Source of the DNA: Betaproteobacteria bacterium UBA6904
GTDB taxonomy: Bacteria > Pseudomonadota > Gammaproteobacteria > Burkholderiales > SG8-39
Length of the DNA stretch: 6,658 bases
Assembly: GCA_002451175.1 (NCBI GenBank)
Contig: DKBI01000012.1
Span: 1,868-8,525, forward strand
Direction of reading: 5' to 3'
Of this stretch, positions 1 through 6,658 are shown in pieces; the stretch's first letter is position 1; each line of letters begins with the position of its first letter. The position numbers and the translations under genes are program-made. Below the pieces are notes generated by a model. That model saw nothing but the letters and a program-made list of their open reading frames with translations, was not told where the DNA came from and made no database searches.

Positions 1-203
1 CACACCAGGATGCAGGCGCTTTTCGCGCCGCGCGCCGACTCCGCCAGCGGCGCTACGCCGACCGGCGCGCCTAGCGCGGCCTGCACCGCGCGCACCGGGT
101 CCGCGAGCAGGGGCATGTCGGGTTTTCTGATCACCGTGACATCCCAGGCCGGATCCAGCTGGAGGCGGTGTGTCCCTTTGCCGTATCTGAGGTCTATGTG
201 CAT
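1..203 (-). CDS. larA: LarA-family nickel-pincer racemase/epimerase, N-terminal part (cut by window edge)
   Basis: LarA-family enzymes are cytoplasmic and use the nickel-pincer nucleotide cofactor to racemise or epimerise 2-hydroxy acids by hydride transfer; lactate racemase is the founding member. Only the first 67 codons are present. The protein starts MHIDLRYGKGTHRLQL and reaches a segment reading APVGVAPLAESARGAKSACI, which matches the LarA N-terminal pattern 'NPIG...LEELARGKHNIVII' that lies just before the DHTRP motif. The DHTRP motif, catalytic histidines and cofactor lysine are all outside the window. The ATG at 203 is chosen because GGAG (complement of 212-215) lies 8 bases upstream. 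It is the last gene seen of the lar operon, 39 bases after larB. The family includes malate, phenyllactate and sugar-acid enzymes besides lactate racemase, so the substrate is not determined. Family assignment is good; substrate assignment is not possible. Confidence 0.85.
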   Translation of the reverse strand, partial: MHIDLRYGKGTHRLQLDPAWDVTVIRKPDMPLLADPVRAVQAALGAPVGVAPLAESARGAKSACILV

Positions 204-211
204 GGCAGTTT

Positions 212-215
212 CTCC
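212..215 (-). promoter_or_regulatory. Ribosome binding site of larA
   Basis: The minus strand reads GGAG followed by 8 bases and ATG. It lies in the 39-base gap after the larB stop, so larA can recruit ribosomes on its own. An ATG at 217 overlaps this site but is out of frame with larA. Confidence 0.6.
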
Positions 216-242
216 ATTAATGCCGGTATGGCGCACGCTAAC

Positions 243-911
243 TCAAGTCTGCGGGCCGAATGCGCGCAGCATGCGCAGCGCGATGCAGGCGGCGCCGTAG
301 CCGTTGTCGATATTGACCACCGCCAGCCCCGGCGCGCAGCTCGCGAGCATGGCGTCCAGCGCGACGCGGCCGCCGCTCGCGACGCCGTAACCCACCGAGG
401 TCGGCAAGCCGATCACGCAGCCGCGCACCAGCCCGCCCACCACGCTCGCCAGCGCGGCGTCCATGCCGGCCGCGACGATCAGCACCGGGTGGCGGCGGAT
501 TTCCTCCAGCCTCTCGGTCAGGCGCCACAGTCCTGCCACGCCGATGTCGTGAAATTCCGCAACCGGGTGTCCGTACCACAGGAGGGTACGCTGCGCCTCG
601 CGCGCCGCCGCCACGTCCGACGTGCCCGCGGACAGTATGGCGACGCGGGGCTCGCCGGTGAGCGCAGGCGCGGCACCAAAATAAGCCGTGCGCGACAGCG
701 CGTCGTAATCGAGTGCGGCACGCAGGTCCGCGGACATTTCGGCGTGCTGTTCGGCGCCTAGGCGGGTAAGCAGCAGCCGCGCTCCGCGCGAGCGCGCCTC
801 GTGCAGGATACCCTCGATCTGGCCGACGCTCTTGCCGGCGCAGAATATCGCCTCGTCCAGTCCGACGCGCTCGCCCCGCCCCGTATCCGGTCGCACCTCA
901 GGCACGTTCAT
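243..911 (-). CDS. larB: LarB, NaAD carboxylase/hydrolase of nickel-pincer cofactor synthesis
   Basis: LarB carries out the first step of NPN synthesis: it carboxylates the pyridinium ring of nicotinic acid adenine dinucleotide and releases AMP, giving pyridinium-3,5-biscarboxylic acid mononucleotide. The 222-residue protein is full length. Its N-terminal third has the family-specific stretch RVGLDEAIFCAGKS (about 16-29). The C-terminal part is the PurE (AIR carboxylase)-like domain, with SAGTSD (94-99), the VAAGMDAALASVVGGL helix (147-162) and SCAPGLAVVNIDNGYGA near the end. C192 in SCAPG corresponds to the cysteine known to attach covalently to the nicotinate ring in LarB. Two in-frame ATGs exist, at 917 and 911. 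GGTGG directly abuts the first but sits 6 bases before the second, so 911 is preferred; the other start adds two residues. The start lies inside the larE end, giving a 14-base overlap that suggests translational coupling. Confidence 0.93.
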   Translation of the reverse strand: MNVPEVRPDTGRGERVGLDEAIFCAGKSVGQIEGILHEARSRGARLLLTRLGAEQHAEMSADLRAALDYDALSRTAYFGAAPALTGEPRVAILSAGTSDVAAAREAQRTLLWYGHPVAEFHDIGVAGLWRLTERLEEIRRHPVLIVAAGMDAALASVVGGLVRGCVIGLPTSVGYGVASGGRVALDAMLASCAPGLAVVNIDNGYGAACIALRMLRAFGPQT

Positions 912-1732
912 GGACATCCACCAGAAAAGCGCTGCCGTTGCGGTAGGGCGCGAAGCTCACGCTGCGCACGAGGCCCGCTGCGGCGAAAAGATCGCCGACT
1001 TCGTCTTCCAGCTCGGCGCGCCGCCGCGGTTCCATAGTTTCCAGGGTGGCGGCGTCGAGTTCCAGCACCACGCCCGAGGCACGCACCCGGCAGCGCACCG
1101 TGCGCGCTGCAAGCGCCGCACCGACCAGGCGTTCGCTCGCGTGCACCAGCGCGAGCGTGGCCGCGTCTATGACTATCCCGGTTTCGATGCGGCTTGCAAG
1201 ACAGGGCGCTGCGGGAAGTTCGGCCGCGTCGCCCAGCCCCAGTGCGCGCGCCATGGCGCGCACCATGTTCTTGTCCGCGCCGATCTCCACAAACGGGTGG
1301 CGCACGCCGTGCTCGGCGGCGGCGCGCAGGCCGGGACGGTATTCGCCCAGGTCGTCGAGATTCGTGCCGGAGAGCAGCTGCGCCGCGGTGCGCGCGCGCA
1401 TGCTGGCGTAGAGACTGGTCTTGCAGTGAAAGCACCGGTCCACCGGGTTGGCGAGGTACGCGGCGCGCCCGAACTCCCCCGCATCGAACACTTCCAGTTC
1501 CCAGCCGTGCGTAGCCGCCAAAGTCTGCACGCGCGCCGTCGCCTCCGGCGGCACTGCGGGCGACTGCGCGTGATACATCGTTGCACTGCGTCCCAGCACC
1601 CCGTGCGCGACGCTTGCGAGCGTGAGGCTGTCCACGCCGCCCGAGACCGCAACGCCGACCGCGCCGGGCGCCTGCGCGTCTCCGATCGCAGCCAGGCGCG
1701 CTTCGAGTTCGGCAAGCTTCGCCTGGGTCGGA

Positions 1733-1743
<11 letters not shown>
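898..1743 (-). CDS. larE: LarE, ATP-dependent sulfur transferase of nickel-pincer cofactor synthesis
   Basis: LarE adenylates the two carboxylates of the LarB product and converts them to thiocarboxylates. The 281-residue protein (Lactiplantibacillus LarE has about 276) has a PP-loop ATP pyrophosphatase motif SGGVDS at 34-39. It then has DRCFHCK (C104, C107) and AAPCLASR (C181). C181 lies at the position of the sulfur-donating cysteine of the founding enzyme. The added CxxC makes a three-cysteine set, as in LarE proteins reported to use a [4Fe-4S] cluster rather than consuming their own cysteine. The start is taken as GTG at 1743, because GGGAAG (complement of 1750-1755) lies 6 bases upstream and the start overlaps the larC stop by 11 bases (GTGAAAAATAG). 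An ATG 29 codons earlier (1830) would put a low-complexity, non-homologous stretch on the N-terminus inside larC. The end overlaps the larB start. Confidence 0.93.
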
Positions 1744-2953
<1,210 letters not shown>

Positions 2954-3051
2954 AGGGAAACGGCCTGGATTAGCCGGGGCGAACGCCGCCGCGGCGACCG
3001 CAGCGTCCCGCAGCCATGCGGCGCGGCCCGGGGATCGATGCAGTGGTTTTG

Positions 3052-3057
3052 ATTCTA
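3052..3057 (-). promoter_or_regulatory. Possible -10 element of the lar operon promoter
   Basis: The minus strand reads TAGAAT here, five of six bases of the sigma70 -10 consensus, in the locally AT-richer spot GCTAGAATCAAAA. No convincing -35 is present at 16-18 bases; the nearest sequence is GACACC. If used, transcription would start near 3045 and give a larC leader of about 90 bases. This is weak evidence from consensus matching only. Confidence 0.25.
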
Positions 3058-3069
3058 GCATTGCGGCTC

Positions 3070-3099
3070 TTGGTCGGTGTCGGCCTTCCGGATTATGAT
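3070..3099 (+). promoter_or_regulatory. Possible sigma70-type promoter for the ABC importer operon
   Basis: TTGGTC (3070-3075) and TATGAT (3094-3099) are separated by 18 bases. The -10 matches five of six consensus bases; the -35 matches only its TTG. The predicted start near 3106 gives a leader of about 40 bases, with the AAGGAG site well placed in it. It lies just upstream of the minus-strand -10-like element, so the two promoters would be back to back and could share control. Confidence 0.4.
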
Positions 3100-3102
3100 G
3101 TC

Positions 3103-3130
3103 TGCCTGTACCGCATCCGACCATCAGGCA
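3103..3130. repeat. Inverted repeat TGCCTG-N16-CAGGCA, possible operator
   Basis: Perfect 6-bp arms at 3103-3108 and 3125-3130 are separated by 16 bases and lie at or just after the predicted start of the importer transcript. A dimeric repressor bound here would block that transcript. The arm and spacer lengths equal those of NikR-type sites, but the arm sequence does not resemble the Escherichia coli NikR half-site GTATGA. It may be chance: for a fixed spacing, about one such match in twenty regions of this size is expected. Confidence 0.25.
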
Positions 3131-3134
3131 TACC

Positions 3135-3140
3135 AAGGAG
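3135..3140 (+). promoter_or_regulatory. Ribosome binding site of the binding-protein gene
   Basis: AAGGAG lies 6 bases before the ATG at 3147. It is the strongest Shine-Dalgarno sequence in the window, which fits the high expression usual for a periplasmic binding protein. It fixes the start of that gene. Confidence 0.8.
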
Positions 3141-3146
3141 AACACC

Positions 3147-4484
3147 ATGTCCCGCACTTCCCTGCCCAAGAATCTGCGCCTCGCATGCGCGGCGCTCGCC
3201 CTGGCCTTCACTGCACCGGCAGTGGCGCAGCAGCAGGTCGTGATCGTGACCTCGTTTCCCAAGGAACTGACCGGCGCCTACAAGAAAGCCTTCGAGGCGA
3301 AGCATCCCGGCATCAAGGTCGAGATCCTCAACAAGCCCACGCCGGCGGGCGTCGCGTATGTGCGCGAATCGCCGGCCAACAACAAGCCCGACGTATTCTG
3401 GGTGTCGGCGCCGGATGCGTTCCAGGTGCTGGCCGCGGAGAAACTGCTCGCGAAAATCCAAACGCCGGCGAAGGAAGTCCCCAACAAGATCGGCAACTAT
3501 CCGATCAACGATCCCGACGGCTACTATCTGGGGCAGGCCCTGGCGGGCTACGGCATCATGTGGAACACCCGCTACCTCAAGGCGAACAAGCTGCCGCAGC
3601 CGAAGGAATGGGCCGATCTCGTCAAGCCCGTGTATTTCGGCCACGTCGCGATGTCATCGCCGTCGCGCTCGGGCACGACCCATCTCACGGTCGAGACCAT
3701 ACTGCAGGGCGAAGGCTGGGAAAAAGGCTGGCGCCAGATGCTGATGATATCGGGCAACTGCGCCGCGATCACCGAACGCAGCTTCGGCGTGCCCGACGGC
3801 GTCAACAGCGGCCAGTACGGCATCGGGCTCGTAATCGACTTCTTCGGGCTGGCCGCGAAGTCTTCGGGCTTCCCCGCCGAGTTCGTCTACCCGTCCGTTA
3901 CCGCCATCGTCCCCGCGAATATCGGCATGGTCGCCGGAGCGAAGAACGCCGACAACGCGAAAAAGTTCATCGACTACACGCTTTCGCCCGAGGGCCAGGA
4001 GTTGCTGTTCGATCCGAAGATCAGCCGGCTGCCGGTGCTGCCCAGCGTCTATTCCAAGGCGCCCGCCGGATTCCCCAACCCCTTCGCCGGCAAGATCAAG
4101 CCGAAGGTGAATTTCGATTCCGACCTGTCCGAATCGCGCTACTACGTGGTGAGCTCGATTTTCGACCAGACCATCACCTTCCGCCACAAGGAACTCGTTC
4201 AGGCGGCCAAGGCTATCAACAGTGCTGCGGCCAAGCTCGCGGGCAAGGACAACCCGCAGGCGGCCAAGCTGCTCGCCGAGGCGCGCGATTTTGCCTACTC
4301 GCCCGTGGTGACGGCGGAGCAGGTCAAGGACAAGGAGTTCCTGGCGCTGTACCGCAACACCAAGCGCGATGCCCTGAAGACCAAGCAGGTCACGGCGCTG
4401 GAGGAGCACTGGGGCAACGCCGCGCGTAGCAACTACGCGCGCGCGATCGACCTCGCCGACCGGGCTGCGGCCCTGGCCAAGTAG
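3147..4484 (+). CDS. ABC importer periplasmic substrate-binding protein (family 1, Fbp/Phn-like)
   Basis: This is a secreted solute-binding protein that delivers substrate to the permease encoded next. Residues 1-27 form a Sec signal peptide: positive residues (R3, K8, R11), then a hydrophobic stretch, ending PAVA before QQQ (cleavage after A27). The mature protein starts VVIVTSFPKELTGAYKKAFE, the usual first strand and helix of family 1 binding proteins, followed by KPDVFWVSAPDAF and GYGIMWNTRYL. Where FbpA-type proteins have NYY, whose two tyrosines hold Fe3+, this one has IDFFG (230-234), so ferric binding is unlikely. At 445 residues it is about 100 longer than the usual 330-350. The excess lies at the C-terminus (about 360-445), which is Ala/Lys-rich, probably helical, and not recognised. 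The substrate is unknown; candidates are an organic acid, a phosphonate or another small anion. It is followed 39 bases later by the permease, in the same frame. Confidence 0.88.
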   Translation: MSRTSLPKNLRLACAALALAFTAPAVAQQQVVIVTSFPKELTGAYKKAFEAKHPGIKVEILNKPTPAGVAYVRESPANNKPDVFWVSAPDAFQVLAAEKLLAKIQTPAKEVPNKIGNYPINDPDGYYLGQALAGYGIMWNTRYLKANKLPQPKEWADLVKPVYFGHVAMSSPSRSGTTHLTVETILQGEGWEKGWRQMLMISGNCAAITERSFGVPDGVNSGQYGIGLVIDFFGLAAKSSGFPAEFVYPSVTAIVPANIGMVAGAKNADNAKKFIDYTLSPEGQELLFDPKISRLPVLPSVYSKAPAGFPNPFAGKIKPKVNFDSDLSESRYYVVSSIFDQTITFRHKELVQAAKAINSAAAKLAGKDNPQAAKLLAEARDFAYSPVVTAEQVKDKEFLALYRNTKRDALKTKQVTALEEHWGNAARSNYARAIDLADRAAALAK

Positions 4485-4500
4485 CGCGGTCCGTCGGTCT

Positions 4501-4534
4501 CGAGGCGTCGGCACAGCCACACCATGACGCCTCG
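4501..4534 (+). promoter_or_regulatory. Hairpin over the permease start codon
   Basis: CGAGGCGTC (4501-4509) and GACGCCTCG (4526-4534) are perfect 9-bp inverted arms around a 16-base loop. The right arm begins at the G of the permease ATG (4524-4526) and covers codons 2-4; the loop holds the bases just before the start. In mRNA this GC-rich stem would hide the start codon and could also protect the 3' end of the binding-protein message. There is no following U-run, so it is not a classical terminator. The arms are seen directly; the regulatory role is inferred. Confidence 0.5.
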
Positions 4535-6215
4535 CTTCACCTTCACCCAGGCTGCGCTCGCGCTCGCCATCGCGCTGTTCCTGCTGGTGTTCCTGGTGGT
4601 GCCGGTGGCCACCGTGATGTACGTCGCCTTCACCAACAGCGACGGCAGCCTGACGCTGGCGCATTTCCGCTCGTTTTTCCAGCTGACCCTGATGCGCGAG
4701 GCGTTCTACAACAGCCTCTACGTGGGGGGCATGAGCGTGCTGGTCTCCTCCGTCTTCGCGCTGCCCCTGGCGTATTTCACCGCGCGTTTCCAGTTCCGCG
4801 GCGCCCTGCTGATCCAGACCCTGGGCGTGCTGCCGCTGATCATGCCGCCCTTCGTCGGCGCCACCGCGATGCAGCTGCTGTTCGGGCGCAGCGGTTCGCT
4901 CAATCTGATCCTGGGCGACTGGTTCGACCTCAACCTGCCCATCATGGAGGGGCTCAACGCCGTCATATTCGTCGAGGCGCTGCACTATTTTCCGTTCATC
5001 CTGCTCAACCTCACGGCGGCGCTCAACAACATCGACAGCGCGATGGAGGAATCGGCGCAGAACCTGGGCGCGAGCGGCTTCCGCCTGTTCCGCCGCATCG
5101 TGTTCCCGCTCGCACTGCCGGGCTACATGGCGGGCGCCGCGCTGGTGTTCCTCAAGGTGTTCGACGATGTCGCCACGCCGCTGGTGCTCAACGTCACCGA
5201 CATCCTCGCCGCGCAGGCCTACTTCCGCATCACCTCCATAGGCATCGACGACCCGATCGGCTATGTCGCGAGCGTCATCATGGTGTGCGCCTCCATGGCG
5301 GCGCTGTGGGGCTCGACCTGGGTGATGCGCGGCAAGGACTACGCAACGCTGCAGCGCGGCGGCAGCTCGCTCGCCACGCGCAGGCTCGGGCCCTGGCAGG
5401 GGCTGTTCGCCTATGGCTGGATCGCGCTGGTGCTGCTGCTGGTGCTCTCGCCCCACCTCGGCCTGGTGCTGCTGTCGTTTTCCAAGCTGTGGAGCTTCAC
5501 CGTGGTCCCGGAAAGCTACACGCTGTCGAACTACGCCGCGGTGTTCCAGGATTCGCCCTTCATGCTGTGGAATTCCCTGCTCTACTGCGGCATTGCCGCC
5601 GGCCTGGACGTGCTGATCGGCACCGCCATCGCCTACCTGATGCTGCGTACGAGCCTGCCGGGCCGCAGGCTGCTCGACCTGACCGCCTCAGCGGCGGTGG
5701 CCATACCCGGCATCGTGCTCGGCATCGGCTATCTGCGCACCTTCCGCGGCTTCAACCTGCCGTTCAGCGACCTGCCGTTCGTGTCTTTCTGGCTGATCAT
5801 CGCCTTCGCCTTCACCGTGCGGCGCCTGCCCTATGCCCTGCGCTCCTGCGTCGCCGCGCTGCAGCAGGTGCACGTGTCCATGGAGGAAGCCGCCGAGAAC
5901 CTGGGCGCGAACAACCGCCGCACTGTCACGCGCATCGTCGTGCCGCTGATGGCCGGCGGCATCCTCGCCGGTTTCGTCACCAGCTTCCTCACGGCGGCGG
6001 TCGAAATCTCCGCTACGCTGATGCTGGTTTCCGCGACCTCGGACGCGCCGGCATCCTACGGCATTTATCTTTACATGCAGTCCATCGTCGGGCGCGGCCC
6101 CGGCGCCGCGCTCGGGGTGATCACCGTGCTGCTCGTGGCGCTCGGCACCTATGCCTCGCACCGCATCATGCGCGCGCGCAGCCAGCGCTTCGAAACGCTG
6201 CAAGCCCTCAAGTAG
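4524..6215 (+). CDS. ABC importer permease, fused two-domain type (FbpB-like)
   Basis: This is the inner-membrane channel of the importer. The 563-residue protein contains two tandem permease domains, each with about six hydrophobic segments, so one polypeptide forms the whole transmembrane pore as in FbpB/SfuB-type systems. The first segment is at about 9-35. Each half has an EAA loop that docks to the ATPase: EESAQNLGASGFRLFRRIVFPL (from about 175) and EEAAENLGANNRRTVTRIVVPL (from about 454). The loops are clearly related to each other. A charged linker near 268-290 separates the halves. The start is the only ATG/GTG/TTG in frame after the binding-protein stop. No Shine-Dalgarno sequence is well placed; the nearest GAGG is about 19 bases upstream and inside a hairpin arm, so translation may depend on coupling. 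The length and two-domain layout are normal for the family; the family does not reveal the substrate. Confidence 0.93.
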   Translation: MTPRFTFTQAALALAIALFLLVFLVVPVATVMYVAFTNSDGSLTLAHFRSFFQLTLMREAFYNSLYVGGMSVLVSSVFALPLAYFTARFQFRGALLIQTLGVLPLIMPPFVGATAMQLLFGRSGSLNLILGDWFDLNLPIMEGLNAVIFVEALHYFPFILLNLTAALNNIDSAMEESAQNLGASGFRLFRRIVFPLALPGYMAGAALVFLKVFDDVATPLVLNVTDILAAQAYFRITSIGIDDPIGYVASVIMVCASMAALWGSTWVMRGKDYATLQRGGSSLATRRLGPWQGLFAYGWIALVLLLVLSPHLGLVLLSFSKLWSFTVVPESYTLSNYAAVFQDSPFMLWNSLLYCGIAAGLDVLIGTAIAYLMLRTSLPGRRLLDLTASAAVAIPGIVLGIGYLRTFRGFNLPFSDLPFVSFWLIIAFAFTVRRLPYALRSCVAALQQVHVSMEEAAENLGANNRRTVTRIVVPLMAGGILAGFVTSFLTAAVEISATLMLVSATSDAPASYGIYLYMQSIVGRGPGAALGVITVLLVALGTYASHRIMRARSQRFETLQALK

Positions 6216-6223
6216 ATATTCAC

Positions 6224-6230
6224 AGGCAGG
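6224..6230 (+). promoter_or_regulatory. Ribosome binding site of the ATPase gene
   Basis: AGGCAGG lies 5 bases before the ATG at 6236, within the 20-base gap after the permease stop. It is a modest match, but it supports this ATG as the start. Confidence 0.5.
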
Positions 6231-6235
6231 CACAC

Positions 6236-6658
6236 ATGGCCAAAGTCAAAGTCGAATTCCAGGACATCGCCCTCGCGTACGGAAAGACCGAAGTGCTGCG
6301 CGACATCAACCTCGCCATCGAGCCGGGCGAATTCTTCGCCCTGCTCGGGCCCTCGGGCTCGGGCAAATCGACGCTGTTGCGCGTGATCGCCGGCTTCGCG
6401 CGCGCGCAGGCCGGGCGCGTGCTGCTCGACGGCAGGGACATCTCGGCGGTGCCACCGTGGAAGCGCGACATCGGCATGGTGTTCCAGAATTACGCCTTGT
6501 GGCCGCATATGACGGTGCAGGACAACGTCGCGTTCGGGCTGGAAGAACGCCGGCTGCCGCGCGACGAGGTCAGGCGCAAGGTCGCAGCTGCGCTGGATCT
6601 GGTAGGTCTGTCCGAACTCGCCGCGCGCCGCCCCAGCCAGCTCTCGGGCGGGCAGCAG
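6236..6658 (+). CDS. ABC importer ATP-binding protein, N-terminal part (cut by window edge)
   Basis: This is the cytoplasmic ATPase that powers the importer. The 141 residues present are MAKVKVEFQDIALAYGKTEV onwards. They show the A-loop tyrosine Y15, Walker A GPSGSGKST (38-46), the Q-loop VFQNYALWPHMTV (Q84) and the ABC signature LSGGQQ (136-141), where the window ends. Walker B, the H-loop and any C-terminal regulatory (TOBE) domain are outside. The sequence is of the FbpC/PotA/UgpC type, which normally has a C-terminal TOBE domain. It begins 20 bases after the permease stop, so it is the third gene of one operon. The ATPase role is certain; the transported substrate cannot be read from it. 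Confidence 0.93.
   Translation, partial: MAKVKVEFQDIALAYGKTEVLRDINLAIEPGEFFALLGPSGSGKSTLLRVIAGFARAQAGRVLLDGRDISAVPPWKRDIGMVFQNYALWPHMTVQDNVAFGLEERRLPRDEVRRKVAAALDLVGLSELAARRPSQLSGGQQ

Larger units (their letters stand above)
2954..3146. other. Divergent intergenic region between the lar operon and the ABC importer
   Basis: These 193 bases separate larC (leftward) from the binding-protein gene (rightward). The part next to larC (about 2960-3035) is very GC-rich, as in coding DNA, and includes a 10-bp GC palindrome centred on CCGCGG at 2989-2994 of no evident meaning. From about 3045 the composition becomes more AT-rich and carries the promoter-like elements, an inverted repeat and the binding-protein ribosome site. 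No transcription factor gene lies beside it in the window, so any regulator is encoded elsewhere. Confidence 0.7.

Noticed and set aside
2987..2996. 10-bp palindrome CGCCGCGGCG in the intergenic region
   Set aside because: Such GC palindromes are expected often at this base composition. It is not placed at a promoter element and no second copy was noticed in the intergenic region.
2954..3262. N-terminal extension of LarC by 103 codons to an ATG at 3262
   Set aside because: The added residues have no LarC character and overlap the signal peptide of the divergent gene. The family N-terminus HLHLDPVGGIAGDM begins right after the ATG at 2953.
4482..4526. Readthrough fusion of binding protein and permease
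   Set aside because: Both genes are in one frame with a single TAG between them and 13 codons before the ATG. Joining a periplasmic protein to the permease would have no clear purpose, and no readthrough signal is visible, so the shared frame is probably chance.
4501..4534. Rho-independent terminator after the binding-protein gene
   Set aside because: The stem is strong, but the loop is long (16 bases), no T-run follows, and the right arm is inside the permease coding region. A start-codon hairpin or 3'-end stabiliser fits better.
3654..5456. A 600-residue open frame on the minus strand, antisense to the binding protein and permease
   Set aside because: Its translation is low-complexity, rich in R, H, Q, E and G, with no recognisable domain. 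It covers two convincing plus-strand genes whose signal peptide, membrane segments and EAA loops are clear. Long antisense frames are common in GC-rich DNA.
3147..6658. Calling the importer an iron(III) transporter (fbpABC)
   Set aside because: The permease and ATPase types are shared by phosphonate, polyamine and other systems. The binding protein lacks the tandem tyrosines, so gene symbols were left blank.

Overview
The window is GC-rich, compactly coded DNA (about two thirds G+C by eye). Gene overlaps, Shine-Dalgarno sites and protein style suggest a proteobacterium, most likely a betaproteobacterium. That placement is a guess from sequence style, not from a marker gene. No RNA genes, insertion sequences, CRISPR arrays or phage genes are visible.

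Left half (1-2953, minus strand): a tight operon transcribed leftwards, larC-larE-larB-larA. LarB, LarE and LarC are the three enzymes that build the nickel-pincer nucleotide (NPN) cofactor from nicotinic acid adenine dinucleotide. LarA is the racemase/epimerase family that uses it, and only its first 67 codons lie inside the window. larC and larE overlap by 11 bases, larE and larB overlap by about 14, and larA follows larB after 39 bases. LarC is one uninterrupted protein, unlike the frameshifted larC of Lactiplantibacillus. LarE carries three cysteines in the pattern of the iron-sulfur-type sulfur transferases.

Middle (2954-3146): a divergent intergenic region of 193 bases. It has a plausible sigma70-type promoter for the rightward genes, a weaker -10-like element for the lar operon, and a 6-bp inverted repeat with a 16-base spacer.

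Right half (3147-6658, plus strand): an ABC importer of the Fbp/Phn/spermidine superfamily, in the order periplasmic binding protein, fused two-domain permease, ATPase (cut by the window edge). The binding protein has Phe-Phe where FbpA-type ferric-binding proteins have their tandem tyrosine iron ligands, and it has an extra C-terminal helical region, so a non-iron substrate is more likely. A perfect 9-bp inverted repeat spans the permease start codon and could set the ratio of binding protein to permease.

Working model (inference): the importer brings in either the 2-hydroxy acid handled by the LarA homologue or something needed for the cofactor, and the lar operon makes and uses the NPN cofactor to racemise or epimerise that acid. 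The link rests only on divergent adjacency and on the binding-protein features.
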